Below, one piece after another: positions 1 through 6,294 of a stretch of DNA of 7,480 bases. A model generated the notes under the pieces. The model did not search any database. It saw only the letters and a list, made by a program, of their open reading frames with translations, and had not been told where the DNA came from. Every line of letters begins with the position of its first letter. Position 1 is the first letter of the stretch. This DNA is from an uncultured Bacilli bacterium. GTDB taxonomy: Bacteria; Bacillota_I; Bacilli_A; RFN20; CAG-288. Location of the stretch: contig CAKUXT010000096.1 of the NCBI GenBank assembly GCA_934700375.1, forward strand, positions 1-7,480. Direction: 5' to 3'. The position numbers and the translations under genes were made by a program.

Positions 1-129
1 CCTGAAATCAGAGTTGATACTTGCGCAAAGTGCCATTCTTTCTATACTGGAAAGCTCACCTTCGCAGCTGATACTGGCCGTGTTGCCAAGTTCAGAAAGA
101 AGATGGCTGCTGCTGATAACAACAAGTAA
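1..129 (+). CDS. rpmE: 50S ribosomal protein L31, C-terminal part (left edge truncated)
   Basis: This is the last 42 codons of a gene that begins before the window, read in frame 1 and stopping at TAA (127-129). The visible residues contain the L31 signature: a Cys-x2-Cys pair (DTCAKCH), then FYTGK, then DTGRVAKFRKK. The Cys pair marks the zinc-binding (C+) type of L31; the other expected zinc ligand lies upstream of the window. L31 belongs to the large ribosomal subunit at the central protuberance and bridges to the small subunit. A short Ala/Asn-rich tail (AAADNNK) follows the conserved core. A hairpin terminator begins about 20 bases after the stop, so this is probably the end of its transcript. 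Identification is from the motif; only the 5' part is unseen. Confidence 0.93.
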   Translation, partial: PEIRVDTCAKCHSFYTGKLTFAADTGRVAKFRKKMAAADNNK

Positions 130-150
130 GCTATTATTCAGAAACATCTG

Positions 151-173
151 GGACTGCATTGCAGTCCTTTTTT
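151..173 (+). terminator. Rho-independent terminator of rpmE
   Basis: A perfect 7-bp stem (GGACTGC, 151-157, with GCAGTCC, 161-167) has a 3-base loop and is followed directly by six T (168-173). It lies 21 bases after the L31 stop and reads in the same direction, as expected for an intrinsic terminator. It separates rpmE from the large downstream gene. Confidence 0.85.
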
Positions 174-200
174 GTTTGTCATAACGTTTTTTTGTATAAT
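172..200 (+). promoter_or_regulatory. Sigma-70/SigA-type promoter for the 953-residue gene
   Basis: A perfect -10 box TATAAT (195-200) is preceded by TTGTTT (172-177) at a 17-base spacing. The -35 box overlaps the T-tract of the rpmE terminator. Transcription should start near 206-209, but the ATG of the next gene is at 210, leaving a leader of only a few bases. No SD-like sequence lies between the promoter and that ATG. The -10 box is convincing; the -35 match is moderate. Confidence 0.6.
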
Positions 201-209
201 ATTTTCATT

Positions 210-3071
210 ATGAATGAAAACAAGTCAATCGAGACACATCTCGATTATCTATCATCGTATAAGAAGGTCAAGAAAGCACTGTATAGCGTTCCTAAGAAAG
301 AGATTGTTCTTTCTTATGATTATGATGCTTTTCTTTATTTGTGGCGTGGAAAGAGCCTGATATTGACGAATAAGCTCTCTTCCTATGCATGCCCTGTCTA
401 TCTTCTTGATAAGACAAATGATGTTCATGTCCCTCTTTTGATTTTTGCAACTGAAAGAAGAGATGAGAATGTCTATTTCAAAAAGATTCTTCCGATGGTC
501 AATCCTGTCGCATTGGAACTATTGGAAGCGGAGGGAATCATTCCGCCTGAAGATTTCTCATGGAGCAATATTCCTTCTTATCTGTCCTTTATCGAAAATG
601 CGTTGGAGACAAATAAGAAGAAGGATATTTATACACTTGAATATGCCTTCTCTTATCTGAGTCCTGTTTTTGCTCTGTATATTTCAGTCTATCCTTTCTT
701 GTCTGACAGATTGAGAAATGAACCGGTTGAAGAGAAGTACAAAGGTCTCTTCCAAGAACTGAAGGAACCTAAGATCGAAGAGGAAATAGAAAAGGACACT
801 CTTGGCTGTTATGTCCGTCTTGAACATGCCAAGAAGAGATTGGATTATTATAAGAGTGCAAAGATCTCTTATCAGGGAATGGATATCGTTACCGATATCC
901 TGCTTCGTTTTCTCGATTCTTTCATCGAGAAGAAAGAGACATTATTGCTTCTTGCCCCTGCTTCCGAAGTCGGTGAAGTCATAAAGGTTCTTACGGATAA
1001 GAACCTGAGCGATTTTGTTCTGAATTACAATGACTACAATATCGAACATATCGCTTCGGTCATTGAAAACGAAGAGTATTATGATCTTACCGATAAGGAT
1101 TATATGCTGATCCAGTCTTATGAACAGAAGAGAGAAAGATTCCTTTCTTTCTACGATAAGAAAGAAGAATGCTTCTCTTCTTTGAAGAAACATCTTTATC
1201 CTGATTATATCGAGTTTATGACAAAGAAGGATAAGATTTCCTCTTATCCTCTATCTGTCTCTTCTTATACGGAAGAAGATTATCAGAAAGACAAAGTGTT
1301 CCTTTCTTCTTTCTCTTCCTATGATCGAATCACATCCACTTATTTAGAAAATCATCCTCTATACGGACTTACTCTTACAGAAGAAAGAGAAGAATATGAT
1401 TCTCTTCAGCTCCTTTTGATTCAGCTGATGACTTCTCTGAAAGAGTTCATCTCTCTTACAGAAGAAAACTCGATGTTCAACGACTATGATATCTCGATCC
1501 AGACCTTCAATGATTATGACAGAATCAGTCATTCTTTTGCCGTCTTAGGAGAATACAACGGATTCCCGAAGAAGTATTTCAGATTGAATCAGCAAGGTGA
1601 GAAAAGGCTCTCCCTATCTCAGCTGAAGCTTCGCTATCAGGCCTTGTCTTCGTCTCAGCTTTTGGTTTCCAATCTGATGGATGACGCAATCTTCAATCAG
1701 GATATTGTTTCTCTTCTGGATTTATATGAGAACGGAAACTTTTTTGAACGGATCAAAGCAAAGAGAAAGCTCTCTTCATATCTCAGAGTGAAAAAACAGA
1801 CAGATATGAAGACTGTCATCCGTATTCTTCATACCTATCTCATCAGCAAAGAAGAACTGAGCCGTGTTCTTCCTGATTATCAGGAAGTATATGGAGACAA
1901 TGTCAATACGATGAACGGCGTGATGGAGGTTGAAAGCAATATCCGCTATATTGAGAAGTTCAACGCCTATGCTTCAGACAATCCGAAGTTCACATTGGAT
2001 CAGCCTTTCATCAAGAGATACCTCAAAGACAAAGATTTCAGAATCGATTCACAGCGTCAGTTCAAACAGGTTTCAGCCTCTTATCGTGAACTGATCGATA
2101 AGCTCAATCAGCTTGTGGCTTGCTTCAAAGACAAACAGATCAATCTTTTCAGTCTTGATTTCTCCGCCTTATTGAACTGGATCGTTCTTATTCAGAATCA
2201 GGATTATGAGACCTATTATCAATATGCTTCTTTGATGTCTTGTTTGAAAAACACATCAAAACTATTACAGGATACGATTCATCAATATATCGTCAAAGAA
2301 GTTCCTCTTACTATTTTTGCAGATGAGTTCAGAATGAGTCTCATCACTTCTTTGTATCAGCATTGTAATAGTAAGTTCTCTCAATACGAAAAGGGATATG
2401 AAATGGCAAAGAAGGAATATGAGGATTCTCTTTCCGATACAGAAGAGGTGACTTCTTTGGTCCGTTATCAGAATCTAAGAGACAATATCCTCTATTTCAA
2501 ATCCAATCTTTTCACGGACAAAGATGAACTGTTGGATAAGATCAGCAATCTTACTTATAACAGAGAAGAAAGAATGGAGTTTCTCAAGGCGTTGTTCTCG
2601 CTTCTTCCTATTTCAGTCGCATCGATTGAAAATATTCCTGTCCTTGATGATGACACTTATGATCATGTCATCATTCTTGACAGCGGATTCTTCAACAACG
2701 AGGAACTGATCGAAGGATATCGTTTAGGCAAAGATGTTCTCTTATTGAACGACCATGCTCTGTTTGATTCTAGAACGCAGTTCTATCATCAGACTTTGAT
2801 CAATAAGGAAGTCCTTTATCAGAAAGCATTTGACTTCTCTTCTCTTTCTAAAGATGTTTTAGATAAAATAAAAGAGAAAATAGATTATATCAATACTGAT
2901 ATCTATCCGTACGTATCAAAAGAGAACAACAACGAGTACGCACTGCTTCCTGATTGTCTTCTCACGCATGAGAAGGATATCCGCTTCGTGATGGAACTTG
3001 CGATGTTCTTATCGGAAGAGAATCATCTGACGATATATTTGCTTGATCTATTGAGCGTTCTGCTGAAATGA
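210..3071 (+). CDS. Degenerate DUF4011/SF1-helicase-like protein (predicted catalytically inactive)
   Basis: A single intact frame encodes 953 residues. I do not recognise a named gene, but the order of motifs recalls DUF4011-type superfamily-1 helicases. Residues about 74-132 match the DUF4011 N-terminal region: VPLLIFATERR, then VNPVALELLEAEGI (97-110), then YLSFIENAL (124-132). Residues 244-261 (LLLLAPASEVGEVIKVL) fit motif Ia. Residues 800-805 (PISVAS) fit the 'PCW-MSPLSVA' stretch before motif II. DHVIILDSGF (818-827) sits where VIFDEAS is expected, and VLLLNDHALFDSRTQF (843-858) where the GDxKQLPPTSFF segment is expected. No GxxGxGKS Walker A is present at about 218-237, and the DE of Walker B is DS. 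The protein ends about 95 residues after motif III, so lobe 2 appears absent. The middle is long, mostly charged and probably helical. No signal peptide or membrane segment is seen. An upstream in-frame ATG at 159 is inside the rpmE terminator, so 210 is preferred. Existence of the gene is certain; homology is inferred by eye. Confidence 0.7.
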   Translation: MNENKSIETHLDYLSSYKKVKKALYSVPKKEIVLSYDYDAFLYLWRGKSLILTNKLSSYACPVYLLDKTNDVHVPLLIFATERRDENVYFKKILPMVNPVALELLEAEGIIPPEDFSWSNIPSYLSFIENALETNKKKDIYTLEYAFSYLSPVFALYISVYPFLSDRLRNEPVEEKYKGLFQELKEPKIEEEIEKDTLGCYVRLEHAKKRLDYYKSAKISYQGMDIVTDILLRFLDSFIEKKETLLLLAPASEVGEVIKVLTDKNLSDFVLNYNDYNIEHIASVIENEEYYDLTDKDYMLIQSYEQKRERFLSFYDKKEECFSSLKKHLYPDYIEFMTKKDKISSYPLSVSSYTEEDYQKDKVFLSSFSSYDRITSTYLENHPLYGLTLTEEREEYDSLQLLLIQLMTSLKEFISLTEENSMFNDYDISIQTFNDYDRISHSFAVLGEYNGFPKKYFRLNQQGEKRLSLSQLKLRYQALSSSQLLVSNLMDDAIFNQDIVSLLDLYENGNFFERIKAKRKLSSYLRVKKQTDMKTVIRILHTYLISKEELSRVLPDYQEVYGDNVNTMNGVMEVESNIRYIEKFNAYASDNPKFTLDQPFIKRYLKDKDFRIDSQRQFKQVSASYRELIDKLNQLVACFKDKQINLFSLDFSALLNWIVLIQNQDYETYYQYASLMSCLKNTSKLLQDTIHQYIVKEVPLTIFADEFRMSLITSLYQHCNSKFSQYEKGYEMAKKEYEDSLSDTEEVTSLVRYQNLRDNILYFKSNLFTDKDELLDKISNLTYNREERMEFLKALFSLLPISVASIENIPVLDDDTYDHVIILDSGFFNNEELIEGYRLGKDVLLLNDHALFDSRTQFYHQTLINKEVLYQKAFDFSSLSKDVLDKIKEKIDYINTDIYPYVSKENNNEYALLPDCLLTHEKDIRFVMELAMFLSEENHLTIYLLDLLSVLLK

Positions 3072-3100
3072 AAAAGTTCCTTTTGATGAGGAACCTTTTC
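3070..3100. terminator. Shared terminator between convergent genes
   Basis: Arms 3070-3080 and 3090-3100 enclose a 9-base loop. Read on the minus strand, all 11 positions pair (one G-U) and the 3' arm carries TTTTT, so it should terminate the superoxide reductase transcript. Read on the plus strand, the same position becomes an A-C mismatch, but the GTTCC/GGAAC core and a CCTTTT end remain, so it probably also ends the large plus-strand gene. Its first two bases overlap that gene's stop codon. Confidence 0.7.
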
Positions 3101-3120
3101 GTATGAATCAGATTTTTGAA

Positions 3121-3483
3121 TTAGAGCTTCTTGACCCAAAGGCCGTGAAGATTGCAGTATTCGTAGACTTCAAGGACCTTTTCTCCATCAGCAAGGACAA
3201 AGTCTGCAATCGGAGAAGAAGTGGGTTCAAGGTTCTTTCTGTCGACCTTTTTGTCTGTGACAAGGGCAATGAAGGCGATGTGATGTGCTTCTGTCATCGG
3301 ATGAATTGTGCTTCCGACTTCGACATGAACCTTATTGCCGTCGACAGTAACGACAGGAACATGTTTTTCTAAAGCAGCATCAGTGCTGTTTGCTTTTAAA
3401 GGGATAAGATTATTGTCATTGATTTCGTGAAGGGACAACGAGATTTCGTTGGTGTCTTTGTTTTTGTAGAATTTGACTTCCAT
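3121..3483 (-). CDS. Superoxide reductase (desulfoferrodoxin family), lacking the N-terminal iron-centre cysteines
   Basis: The 120-residue product matches the catalytic domain of superoxide reductase, a cytosolic non-heme iron enzyme that reduces superoxide to hydrogen peroxide in anaerobes. The iron centre II ligands are all visible: His41 (EKHVP), His61 and His67 (HPMTEAHH), Cys110 and His113 (YCNLHG). Glu39 and Lys40, which act near the active site, are also kept. The first ~35 residues align in length with the desulforedoxin-like domain (ending ANSTDAALEKHVP) but contain none of the CxxC/CC iron ligands; Cys110 is the only Cys in the protein. This resembles class III enzymes such as that of Treponema pallidum. 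The start is set by an AGGAGGT site (3493-3499) nine bases before the ATG. It has its own promoter and converges on the large plus-strand gene. An external electron donor, probably a rubredoxin, would be needed and is not in the window. Confidence 0.93.
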   Translation of the reverse strand: MEVKFYKNKDTNEISLSLHEINDNNLIPLKANSTDAALEKHVPVVTVDGNKVHVEVGSTIHPMTEAHHIAFIALVTDKKVDRKNLEPTSSPIADFVLADGEKVLEVYEYCNLHGLWVKKL

Positions 3484-3507
3484 GGTATAAATACCTCCTG
3501 TGTCTTC

Positions 3508-3536
3508 ATTCTATCACAAAAGAAAGAGTCAGTGAA
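3508..3536 (-). promoter_or_regulatory. Promoter of the superoxide reductase gene
   Basis: On the minus strand TTCACT (3536-3531) and TAGAAT (3513-3508) are 17 bases apart. The -10 box is preceded by TGA, giving an extended -10 (TGATAGAAT). The start would lie near 3501, immediately before the AGGAGGT ribosome site, leaving a leader of about 18 bases. I see no clear operator or inverted repeat for a redox regulator in this gap. Confidence 0.6.
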
Positions 3537-3552
3537 AAGATATGCTTAGAAC

Positions 3553-3582
3553 AAAAAAGCATAGCTGCTAAAGCAGCTATGC
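3553..3582 (-). terminator. Rho-independent terminator after the TM2-domain gene
   Basis: A perfect 10-bp stem (GCATAGCTGC/GCAGCTATGC, 3559-3568 with 3573-3582) has a 4-base loop. On the minus strand it is followed by six T (3558-3553). It lies 18 bases past the stop of the TM2-domain gene and upstream of the superoxide reductase promoter, so it insulates the two units. Confidence 0.9.
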
Positions 3583-3600
3583 GATTTATCCTTTTAGAGA

Positions 3601-3849
3601 TTAACGGAAATATTCTCTGAAGTCGAGCTCGTACTTTCCCATGAAAGCTTTGACGATGTCAAAGATGTTCCAGAGAAGGCCAAGTCCGATGAGGCAATAA
3701 AGGAATTTGACCAATGCAAATTTCCATCCGCCTTTGAAACTCTTGGCTGCATAGAACTTTTCCATGCCGATCCAGCCGATGAGGAAGAGAAGAAGAATCA
3801 GGATAGGATCTCTCTTTTTCTCTTGAATGCCATATTCTTCGTGATTCAT
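3601..3849 (-). CDS. TM2-domain membrane protein
   Basis: This encodes an 82-residue protein with two predicted membrane helices, about residues 15-28 and 46-66, joined by a short positively charged loop. The layout fits the TM2 domain: a first helix ending GWIGMEKFY (the usual G-x-x-G-x-x-x-FY signature), a Gly/Lys loop (AAKSFKGG), and a second helix closing with WNIFDIVKAF, which keeps the family's conserved Asp (Asp64). The N-terminus is short and charged, and the tail (YELDFREYF) is hydrophilic. TM2 proteins have no settled biochemical role in bacteria, so none is given. The ATG is preceded by AAAGGA (3865-3860) at ten bases. It lies 73 bases downstream of manA on the same strand and ends at a strong terminator, so it could be read from its own -10 box or from manA transcripts. 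Confidence 0.85.
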   Translation of the reverse strand: MNHEEYGIQEKKRDPILILLLFLIGWIGMEKFYAAKSFKGGWKFALVKFLYCLIGLGLLWNIFDIVKAFMGKYELDFREYFR

Positions 3850-3884
3850 TTTGTTAGTGTCCTTTGTGATTGAAAAACATATAC

Positions 3885-3913
3885 ATTATAAAGGAAAAGG
3901 CTTTGTTATAAAA
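3885..3913 (-). promoter_or_regulatory. Possible promoter of the TM2-domain gene
   Basis: On the minus strand a perfect TATAAT (3890-3885) lies 35 bases before the ATG. The position 17 bases upstream reads TTTTAT (3913-3908), a poor -35 match, so the call rests on the -10 box in an AT-rich gap. A weak, bulged AT-rich inverted repeat (TTATAA...TTATAA) spans the same bases and would be a poor terminator for manA. Confidence 0.4.
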
Positions 3914-3922
3914 GTCATTTCA

Positions 3923-4837
3923 TCAATAACGATGATCGATAGAGGTGATGATATAGCTTCCTGTTCCTTTGATTGTCGCTTTCTTGGTGCTGGGAAGGAA
4001 GAAAGTATCGAATTTCTTATAAGGAAGATCGTTGATCATTCCTTCTCCGTCTAAGAAAGTCAATGATAAGAAAGAAGTGGAGGGTGCCTCTAATTCGATT
4101 GTATGATCGACTTTCTGATATCTGCTTGTGAAGTATTTGCAGGTTCCGATGATATCATTATCGAAATGGACCGGCGTGTACTTATGATAATTGATGACAT
4201 TGAGTGCTTTTTCAATATGGAGCTCTCTCGGCTTGCCGTCTTTTCCTAAACGATTGTAATCATAGAGTCGATAGGTGAGATTGGAATTCTGCTGAATTTC
4301 AATGACGGTGACACCTTTTCCGATAGCATGAATCGTTCCGCTCTGAATGAAGTAGACTTCTCCTTTTTTGACAGGGAAGAAGTTGAGCTTAGAAAGAATG
4401 GTACCATTCTTCAAAGCTTCTTCAATCTCCTCTCTGGAGGAGTCTTCTTTCAAGCCGACATAAAGTCCGCTTCCTTCCTCTGCTTCAAGAACATACCACA
4501 TCTCCGTCTTTCCGAAGCTGTTCTCGTTCTTCAGGGCATATTCATCATTTGGATGAACCTGGACGGAGAGATTGTCTCCGCTGTCGATCAGTTTGATCAA
4601 GACAGGGAAGAAAGGGAAAGAGGCTGCATATTCGCCTAAATCCTCTTTTGTTGCGATATCCTTCAAGAGTCTGCCTTTGTCTTCGCCTGAATCGATGATG
4701 GAAGGACCATCTTTATGGAAAGATAACTCCCAACATTCTGCGATGTTGTCATAGGGAGCTTCTTTTCCGTATTTCTTAAGCTTAGTTCCTGCCCAGATGT
4801 AATCTTTGGTAGCCGGCTTGAGTTTGACTAGATTCAT
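3923..4837 (-). CDS. manA: Mannose-6-phosphate isomerase, class I (short Firmicutes form)
   Basis: The 304-residue enzyme interconverts mannose 6-phosphate and fructose 6-phosphate in the cytosol, linking mannose use and mannose-containing glycan precursors to glycolysis. Class I cupin motifs are clear: AECWELSFH (33-41), QVHPNDEYA (93-101), GKTEMWYVL (109-117), SGTIHAIG (166-173) and NSNLTYRLYDYNR (184-196). The metal ligands expected from characterised family members are present as His95, Glu112 and His170 with Gln93 beside them, and the catalytic Arg is probably Arg190. Length matches the ~310-residue Bacillus-type enzymes, not the ~390-residue enterobacterial form. The start is supported by AAGAGG (4850-4845) seven bases upstream. 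It follows the ABC ATPase gene after 56 bases that contain a terminator hairpin and a possible promoter. No sugar transporter or other mannose gene is adjacent. I see no disruption. Confidence 0.95.
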   Translation of the reverse strand: MNLVKLKPATKDYIWAGTKLKKYGKEAPYDNIAECWELSFHKDGPSIIDSGEDKGRLLKDIATKEDLGEYAASFPFFPVLIKLIDSGDNLSVQVHPNDEYALKNENSFGKTEMWYVLEAEEGSGLYVGLKEDSSREEIEEALKNGTILSKLNFFPVKKGEVYFIQSGTIHAIGKGVTVIEIQQNSNLTYRLYDYNRLGKDGKPRELHIEKALNVINYHKYTPVHFDNDIIGTCKYFTSRYQKVDHTIELEAPSTSFLSLTFLDGEGMINDLPYKKFDTFFLPSTKKATIKGTGSYIITSIDHRY

Positions 4838-4856
4838 TGTAAAACCTCTTTTTAAT

Positions 4857-4885
4857 AAAACTGCGGTAGAAATATTCTACCGCAG
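4857..4885 (-). terminator. Rho-independent terminator of the ABC transporter operon
   Basis: On the minus strand a perfect 11-bp stem (arms 4885-4875 and 4871-4861) with a 3-base loop is followed by TTTT (4860-4857) and then ATTAAAAA. It begins 8 bases after the ATPase stop codon. The downstream T-rich tract runs directly into the AAGAGG ribosome site of manA, so the terminator and the manA leader are almost fused. Confidence 0.85.
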
Positions 4886-4901
4886 CAATCGAATTAATCA
4901 A
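4874..4901 (-). promoter_or_regulatory. manA: Candidate manA promoter embedded in the ABC operon terminator
   Basis: On the minus strand TTGATT (4901-4896) and TAGAAT (4879-4874) are 16 bases apart. The -35 box overlaps the end of the ATPase gene, and the -10 box lies in the arm and loop of the terminator hairpin. Initiation near 4867 would give a manA leader of about 30 bases starting in the second arm, so it could not refold into the terminator. The match is good but rests on sequence alone. Confidence 0.4.
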
Positions 4902-6294
4902 TGTAAAGTGTCTCAGGTTTGAATGCTTCATGCTTTGGCAAAGCGTGAACGTTCTTATCTTCGAAGTCGAGATAGGCTTCATCGCCGACCTGATAGATCT
5001 TCTGACCGCGAGGATTGTATTCAGTGACCTTGACAAGGGTATCACCCTGCATGACATGGTAGAGCTGATAGCTTCCCATGAAGGTGGAAAGGATGACCTT
5101 GACTTTGATGTCACCGCTGTCTTTGAGGTGGACTGCTTCCGGACGGAGAACGAGTTTGACTTCATCTCCGTTCTTGAAGTGATACGGATTCTCGCTTGTG
5201 ATGACGTGTTCGCCTGTCTTGACGGTCATCATATTCTCCTTGGTGTCGATGACATGTCCTTCAAGGAAGTTGACTTCGCCGATGAAGTCAGCGACAAATT
5301 CGTTTTCAGGAGTGTAATAGACATCCTTCGGAGAACCGACCTGGGAGATGAATCCCTTGTTCATGATGATGATTCGATCGGAAAGGGCCATAGCTTCACT
5401 CTGATCGTGAGTGACGTAGATGGCTGTGATACCGACTTTTTGCTGAATCTTTCTGATTTCAGTTCTCATAGAGACACGGAGTTTTGCATCGAGATTAGAG
5501 AGCGGCTCATCGAAGAGAAGGACGGAAGGATTGAGAACTAGTGCTCTTGCTAAGGCGACACGCTGCTGCTGACCGCCGGAGAGCTGGTTTGTCATACGGG
5601 TTTCCATGCCAGAGAGCTCGACAAGGTCAAGCATGGCAAGGACTTTTTCAGAGATTTCTTCCTTTGTGAAGGAACGATAATCATAAGCCTGGACAGGAGT
5701 TGTGGAAGCTTCTTCTAAAACTGCCTTCTGATGTTCAAGCTCTTTGGTGATGATTTCACTCTGCTGTTCGTCGGTAGATTTCTGAAGCTGCTTTTCAAGA
5801 TCTTTGATGATCTTCTTGGTCTGTGCGACCTTTGCTTCATCGATTTCAAGAACGGGATTGCCGTTCTCGTCGACTTTTGCGACAGCGAGTTTTCTGAGCT
5901 TAAGACCATAGGCGACGTTATCGAAGACATTGTAATGCGGGAAAAGAGCGTAGGACTGGAAGACCATTGCTGTATCTCTCTGGTTCGGAGTCAAGGCATT
6001 GATTGGTGTGTCACCGATGAAGATCTGACCTTCATCCGGAGATTCGAAACCTGCAATCATTCTCAATGTTGTTGTCTTACCGCAGCCGGAAGGACCTAAA
6101 AGAGTGACGAATTCACCAGGCTGAATGACGATGTTGGAATCCTTGACAGCATAGAAATGACGATGTGTCTTCGGATCTTCGTAGATCTTGGAGACGTGTT
6201 CCAATCTGACAGCGACAGAAGTTTTCTCCTGAGAGTAGATAAGAGCAGTGTTCTTCTGCGCTTTATGACTTGTTAATTTATCGAGAAAATTCAT
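4894..6294 (-). CDS. ABC importer ATPase, FbpC/PotA-like, with helical-domain insertion
   Basis: This 466-residue ATPase drives uptake through the adjacent permease. All catalytic motifs are intact: Walker A GPSGCGKT (67-74), Q-loop Gln113, signature LSGGQQQR (238-245), Walker B SVLLFDEP (257-264), D-loop SNLDA (266-270) and switch His296. A C-terminal TOBE-type regulatory domain follows from about residue 340 (LVLRPEAVHL, 381-390). Two features lengthen it beyond the ~350-370 residues usual for FbpC/PotA: an N-terminal extension of ~28 residues before VRLEHVSKIY, and an insertion of ~70 residues (about 137-207) between Q-loop and signature. The start overlaps the permease stop as ATGA and has AAAGGAG (6308-6302) seven bases upstream. 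The family imports ferric iron, polyamines, thiamine or phosphonates; the permease resembles the ferric type, but the substrate is not decided by this sequence. Confidence 0.92.
   Translation of the reverse strand: MNFLDKLTSHKAQKNTALIYSQEKTSVAVRLEHVSKIYEDPKTHRHFYAVKDSNIVIQPGEFVTLLGPSGCGKTTTLRMIAGFESPDEGQIFIGDTPINALTPNQRDTAMVFQSYALFPHYNVFDNVAYGLKLRKLAVAKVDENGNPVLEIDEAKVAQTKKIIKDLEKQLQKSTDEQQSEIITKELEHQKAVLEEASTTPVQAYDYRSFTKEEISEKVLAMLDLVELSGMETRMTNQLSGGQQQRVALARALVLNPSVLLFDEPLSNLDAKLRVSMRTEIRKIQQKVGITAIYVTHDQSEAMALSDRIIIMNKGFISQVGSPKDVYYTPENEFVADFIGEVNFLEGHVIDTKENMMTVKTGEHVITSENPYHFKNGDEVKLVLRPEAVHLKDSGDIKVKVILSTFMGSYQLYHVMQGDTLVKVTEYNPRGQKIYQVGDEAYLDFEDKNVHALPKHEAFKPETLYID
5671..5886 (-). other. 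Coiled-coil-like insertion within the ABC ATPase
   Basis: This stretch encodes about residues 137-208 of the ATPase. In ordinary FbpC/PotA-type ATPases the sequence passes from YGLKLRK almost directly to a KEEI-x-x-KV helix. Here it is interrupted by a short loop (VDENGNPVLEIDE), then about 40 residues rich in Lys, Glu and Gln with heptad-like hydrophobics (VAQTKKIIKDLEKQL, then IITKELEHQKAVLEE), then VQAYDYRS. The frame is uninterrupted and the composition is like the rest of the gene. It sits in the helical subdomain that contacts the permease. Confidence 0.75.

Noticed and set aside
176..200. TTGTCA (176-181) as the -35 box for the large gene
   Set aside because: It matches the consensus better than TTGTTT, but the spacing to TATAAT is only 13 bases, too short for a SigA-type promoter.
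159..209. An upstream in-frame ATG at 159 extending the large gene by 17 residues
   Set aside because: It lies in the loop and arm of the rpmE terminator and upstream of the best promoter, has no SD site, and adds residues with no matching family sequence.
3103..3372. Plus-strand open frame of 89 codons
   Set aside because: It is antisense to the superoxide reductase gene, has no SD site and shows no recognisable domain; it reflects codon bias of the real gene.
3559..3582. The perfect 10-bp inverted repeat as an operator for the superoxide reductase gene
   Set aside because: It is followed by a T-tract just after the TM2-domain gene and lies upstream of the promoter at a distance, so a terminator explains it fully.
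4930..5541. Plus-strand open frame of 203 codons opposite the ABC ATPase
   Set aside because: It mirrors the ATPase coding frame, is acidic with no family motif, and has no ribosome site or promoter of note.
5731..6099. Plus-strand open frame of 122 codons opposite the ATPase insertion
   Set aside because: Antisense shadow of a Lys/Glu-rich coding stretch; no start signal and no domain, so it does not suggest the insertion is a foreign gene.
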